Shown: in pieces, positions 62,220-64,000 of the stretch | Layout of the letters: every line of letters begins with the position of its first letter | Numbering within the stretch: position 1 is the first letter of the stretch | Program-made: the position numbers and the translations under genes | The notes under the pieces: model-generated | What the model saw: the letters and a program-made list of their open reading frames with translations, nothing else | Database searches by the model: none | Told to the model about the DNA's origin: nothing | From: Xaviernesmea rhizosphaerae | GTDB taxonomy: Bacteria > Pseudomonadota > Alphaproteobacteria > Rhizobiales > Rhizobiaceae | Reading direction: 5' to 3' | DNA: 64,000 bases | Assembly (NCBI RefSeq): GCF_001938945.1 | Contig: NZ_MKIO01000031.1 | Location: forward strand, 248,001-312,000

Positions 62220-62780
62220 TTATGGTCTGGTTTTCATCATGCGGGCCACCCGGCGCAGACCGCGCACGAGCTCCGTTTCCTTGTCGCGGAACCACCGCGC
62301 ATCCTTCACATTCGACACGCGCGCCGAAGGCAGCATGGGGAAGGTGACGATCGAGATTTCCCAGAGATCGGCCTCCAGGATGCGGCGCACGCCGGTCTTG
62401 GCGTCGGTGCGGGCGCGCAGCGTCTGGAAGCCGATCGAAAGCCCGTCCAGCGCGCCATTGGTCAGCAGCGCATGCACCTCGCGCGCCCGGGCCACGCCGG
62501 TGGCGAGCTGCCCCTCGACGAAGAGGCCGCGCTGGTCCTCGCGCAGCGTCACCCAGCTGCCGATCGGCTCGGCCGGGTCGTGCTGGAAGAGCATGCGCAC
62601 GCCCTCGGCTCCGCGCCGCGCCAGCGAGCGGGAAAAGGCGCCGGGCTCGATCATGTCCTGGCCGAGGTCCACCTCGTTGAACAGGCTGGCATAGCCGGAG
62701 AAGCGGCCCTGGCCGCTGACGCCCGAAAGCGTCAGCCGCGCAGCCGTCTTCGTCTGCCAGGCCCGTGGTCGGTCTGTCAT
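62220..62780 (-). CDS. GTA prohead protease (HK97 family, gp4-like)
   Basis: A 186-residue U35/HK97-type maturation protease. His in RMLFQHDPAEPIG and Ser in GALDGLSIGFQTL are the family catalytic residues, with FSGYASLFNEVDLGQDM at the start. It cleaves the capsid delta-domain and matures the head. It lies between the gp3.5-like gene and the capsid. Confidence 0.92.
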   Translation of the reverse strand: MTDRPRAWQTKTAARLTLSGVSGQGRFSGYASLFNEVDLGQDMIEPGAFSRSLARRGAEGVRMLFQHDPAEPIGSWVTLREDQRGLFVEGQLATGVARAREVHALLTNGALDGLSIGFQTLRARTDAKTGVRRILEADLWEISIVTFPMLPSARVSNVKDARWFRDKETELVRGLRRVARMMKTRP

Positions 62781-62874
62781 CTTGCTTGTCTCCGCGATAA
62801 TCGGATGGTTGCGAGGCCAGGACGGGTTCGCGCAATCCCCGGCCTCTGTTCGTCTCGCCGATGAACGGCGAGCG

Positions 62875-63201
62875 TCAGCGCCCGTTCGGCGTGCCCCGGC
62901 CCAGCCGGTCGGCCAGCCGGGCGATGGCGCCGAGCCCCCACCAGGCGCCGAGGCTGGCGGCGGCCGAGCCCGTCAGCAGCATTTCGCTGGCCGACAGCGC
63001 CGGGGCGATCTCCAGCTTCCGGCTGAGCCACAGACCGGCCGGCCCGCCGAAGACGAGGCCGCAGGCAAGCCCGGTGAGGAAGCGGATGGCCGCCTCCTGC
63101 GCGCTTTTCGGCAGCATATAGACCAGCGAGACCGAGGCGCCGGCGAGCGCGCCCAGGAGACGCGCCAGCCAGACATCCGAAACGCCATTCCAGTCGGCCA
63201 T
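62875..63201 (-). CDS. GTA small membrane protein (DUF6107, gp3.5-like)
   Basis: A 108-residue protein with membrane segments at about 17-37 and 45-62, followed by a Gly/Ala-rich helix (LLTGSAAASLGAWWGLGAIA). Its location between portal and protease and its size fit the small gp3.5-like gene of rhizobial GTAs (DUF6107). AAGGA is about nine bases upstream of the ATG at 63201. Role unknown. Confidence 0.75.
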   Translation of the reverse strand: MADWNGVSDVWLARLLGALAGASVSLVYMLPKSAQEAAIRFLTGLACGLVFGGPAGLWLSRKLEIAPALSASEMLLTGSAAASLGAWWGLGAIARLADRLGRGTPNGR

Positions 63202-63353
63202 GTCGCCGTCCTTTCCCTGGCCAGCGCGGGGGAGCCGGCCGTTTTGTCCGTTAAGGCGCACCGGATCGTTCAGATCCGCTTTCTCGCGCTATAAGTCTCT
63301 GTTTTCTCGAAGGTCTCACCGCGAAACCGGTGAGCCGTCCGCGGCGGCATGCG

Positions 63354-64000
63354 TCAATAGCCGACGGCCTGGCGCTTTTCGGCTTCGGTGAGGAAGTCGG
63401 CCTCACTCAGCCGCTTCCACAATTCGCCGCGCTCGGCCGAAAGGCCGGCCACGGCATCGAGATCCGGCCGCAGCGACAGATCCTCCCCGAAACGCTCGCC
63501 GAACCAGACAGACAGCGCCGCCAGCGTCCGGCCGATCATCGGCAGCACGGTCAGGCGGAAAAAGGCGCGGTTCGCCTCCTGGTAATTGGCATAGGTGTTG
63601 TCGCCCGGCAGGCCGAGCATCATGGGCGGCACGCCGAAGGCGAGCGCGATGTCGCGCGCCGCCCCGTTCCTCGCCTCGACAAAATCCATCTCCCGGGGCG
63701 AGAGCCCCATGGGCTTCCAGTCCAGCCCGCCTTCGAGCAGCAAGGGCCGGCCTGCGCGCGCGGGGCCGGTATAGCCGTCGTCCAGCTCGCTCTTCAGCCG
63801 GTCGAACTGCTCCGGCGGCAGGTTGCCGCCCTCCTTGGGCTGATAGACCAAAGCGCCGGAAGGGCGGGCCGAATTGTCGAGCAGCGCCTTGTTCCAGCGC
63901 GCCGCCGCGTTGGACAGATCGAGCGCGGTCTGCGCGGCGGCGAGCGGCGGATAGCCCAGATGATCGTCCAGCGGGTGGAACAGCCGCAGATGCAGGAGCA
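63354..64000 (-). CDS. GTA portal protein (HK97-like gp3), partial, runs off right edge
   Basis: The C-terminal about 215 residues of a phage portal are visible: LAAAQTALDLSNAAARWNKA, ALVYQP, GLDWKPMGLSPREMDFVEAR, ALAFGVPPMMLGLPGDNTYA and NYQEANRAFFRLTVLPMI. Those are the hallmark blocks of HK97 portals. The start lies beyond 64000. It forms the dodecameric ring by which DNA enters the head. Confidence 0.93.
   Translation of the reverse strand, partial: LLHLRLFHPLDDHLGYPPLAAAQTALDLSNAAARWNKALLDNSARPSGALVYQPKEGGNLPPEQFDRLKSELDDGYTGPARAGRPLLLEGGLDWKPMGLSPREMDFVEARNGAARDIALAFGVPPMMLGLPGDNTYANYQEANRAFFRLTVLPMIGRTLAALSVWFGERFGEDLSLRPDLDAVAGLSAERGELWKRLSEADFLTEAEKRQAVGY

Larger units (their letters stand above)
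51363..64000 (-). mobile_element. Gene transfer agent (RcGTA-type) structural cluster, right end cut by window
   Basis: Portal, gp3.5-like, prohead protease, capsid, connectors (gp6, gp7, gp8), tail tube, chaperones, tape measure, distal tail, hub, peptidase and TIM-barrel tip, in RcGTA order and tightly packed, as is known for Rhodobacterales and Rhizobiales GTAs. Terminase genes must lie beyond 64000. No integrase, lysogeny repressor or excision functions are visible, which argues against an ordinary prophage. Confidence 0.85.

Noticed and set aside
51363..64000. Ordinary inducible prophage
   Set aside because: No integrase, repressor or replication genes are visible, and gene order follows the RcGTA cluster.

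Overview
The window is a high-GC alphaproteobacterial chromosome segment, most likely from a member of the Rhizobiaceae. The evidence is a feuN-feuP-feuQ locus, the cycHJKL cytochrome c maturation operon followed by degP and a two-component pair, a Zur-type operator in front of a COG0523 GTPase, a direct-repeat GTTC-N7-GTTC SOS box, and a gene transfer agent (GTA) structural cluster of the Rhodobacter type. All assignments come from reading the sequence; no database search was run.

Left end (1-4659): a visibly less GC-rich accessory stretch. It carries the SOS mutagenesis pair umuD-umuC (umuC runs off the left edge), a translationally coupled pair (a secreted Cys-rich protein with an internal repeat, then a DUF2971 protein), an unrecognised gene, and a helix-turn-helix/GIY-YIG fusion divergent from it across a perfect palindrome. 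It stops at the 3' end of a tRNA-Pro(CGG) gene, next to a nested inverted repeat and a degenerate 67-nt tRNA-like element. This layout suggests a small genomic island inserted at the tRNA.

Middle (4968-36638): mostly chromosomal housekeeping and envelope genes. In order: a lipoprotein, a GATase-like BPL_N protein, a COG0523 metal GTPase, a HisC-like aminotransferase, small secreted or membrane proteins, AMP nucleosidase, an M15 peptidase with a peptidoglycan-binding domain, and a lipid/glycan group (diacylglycerol-kinase family protein, UPF0104 membrane protein, GT2 and GT39 glycosyltransferases). An L,D-transpeptidase, ETF-ubiquinone oxidoreductase, a GNAT protein, a YegD-like Hsp70, a divergent family-4 uracil-DNA glycosylase, bluB, two transporters, pepN and a PAS-containing histidine kinase follow.

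Regulatory and respiratory block (36713-51175): glnE, an OmpR-type two-component pair behind the periplasmic protease DegP, the four overlapping cytochrome c maturation genes ccmI-ccmE-ccmF-ccmH, a surface-antigen-like lipoprotein, and feuN-feuP-feuQ. All are on the minus strand.

Right end (51363-64000): a GTA structural cluster on the minus strand, in RcGTA order from portal (cut by the right edge) to the TIM-barrel tail-tip protein, plus a holin-like small membrane protein. Many genes overlap by 4 nt. Two features stand out: the tape-measure gene is frame-disrupted at a (GC)5 tract, and a 14-bp-stem hairpin lies between the capsid gene and the first connector gene.
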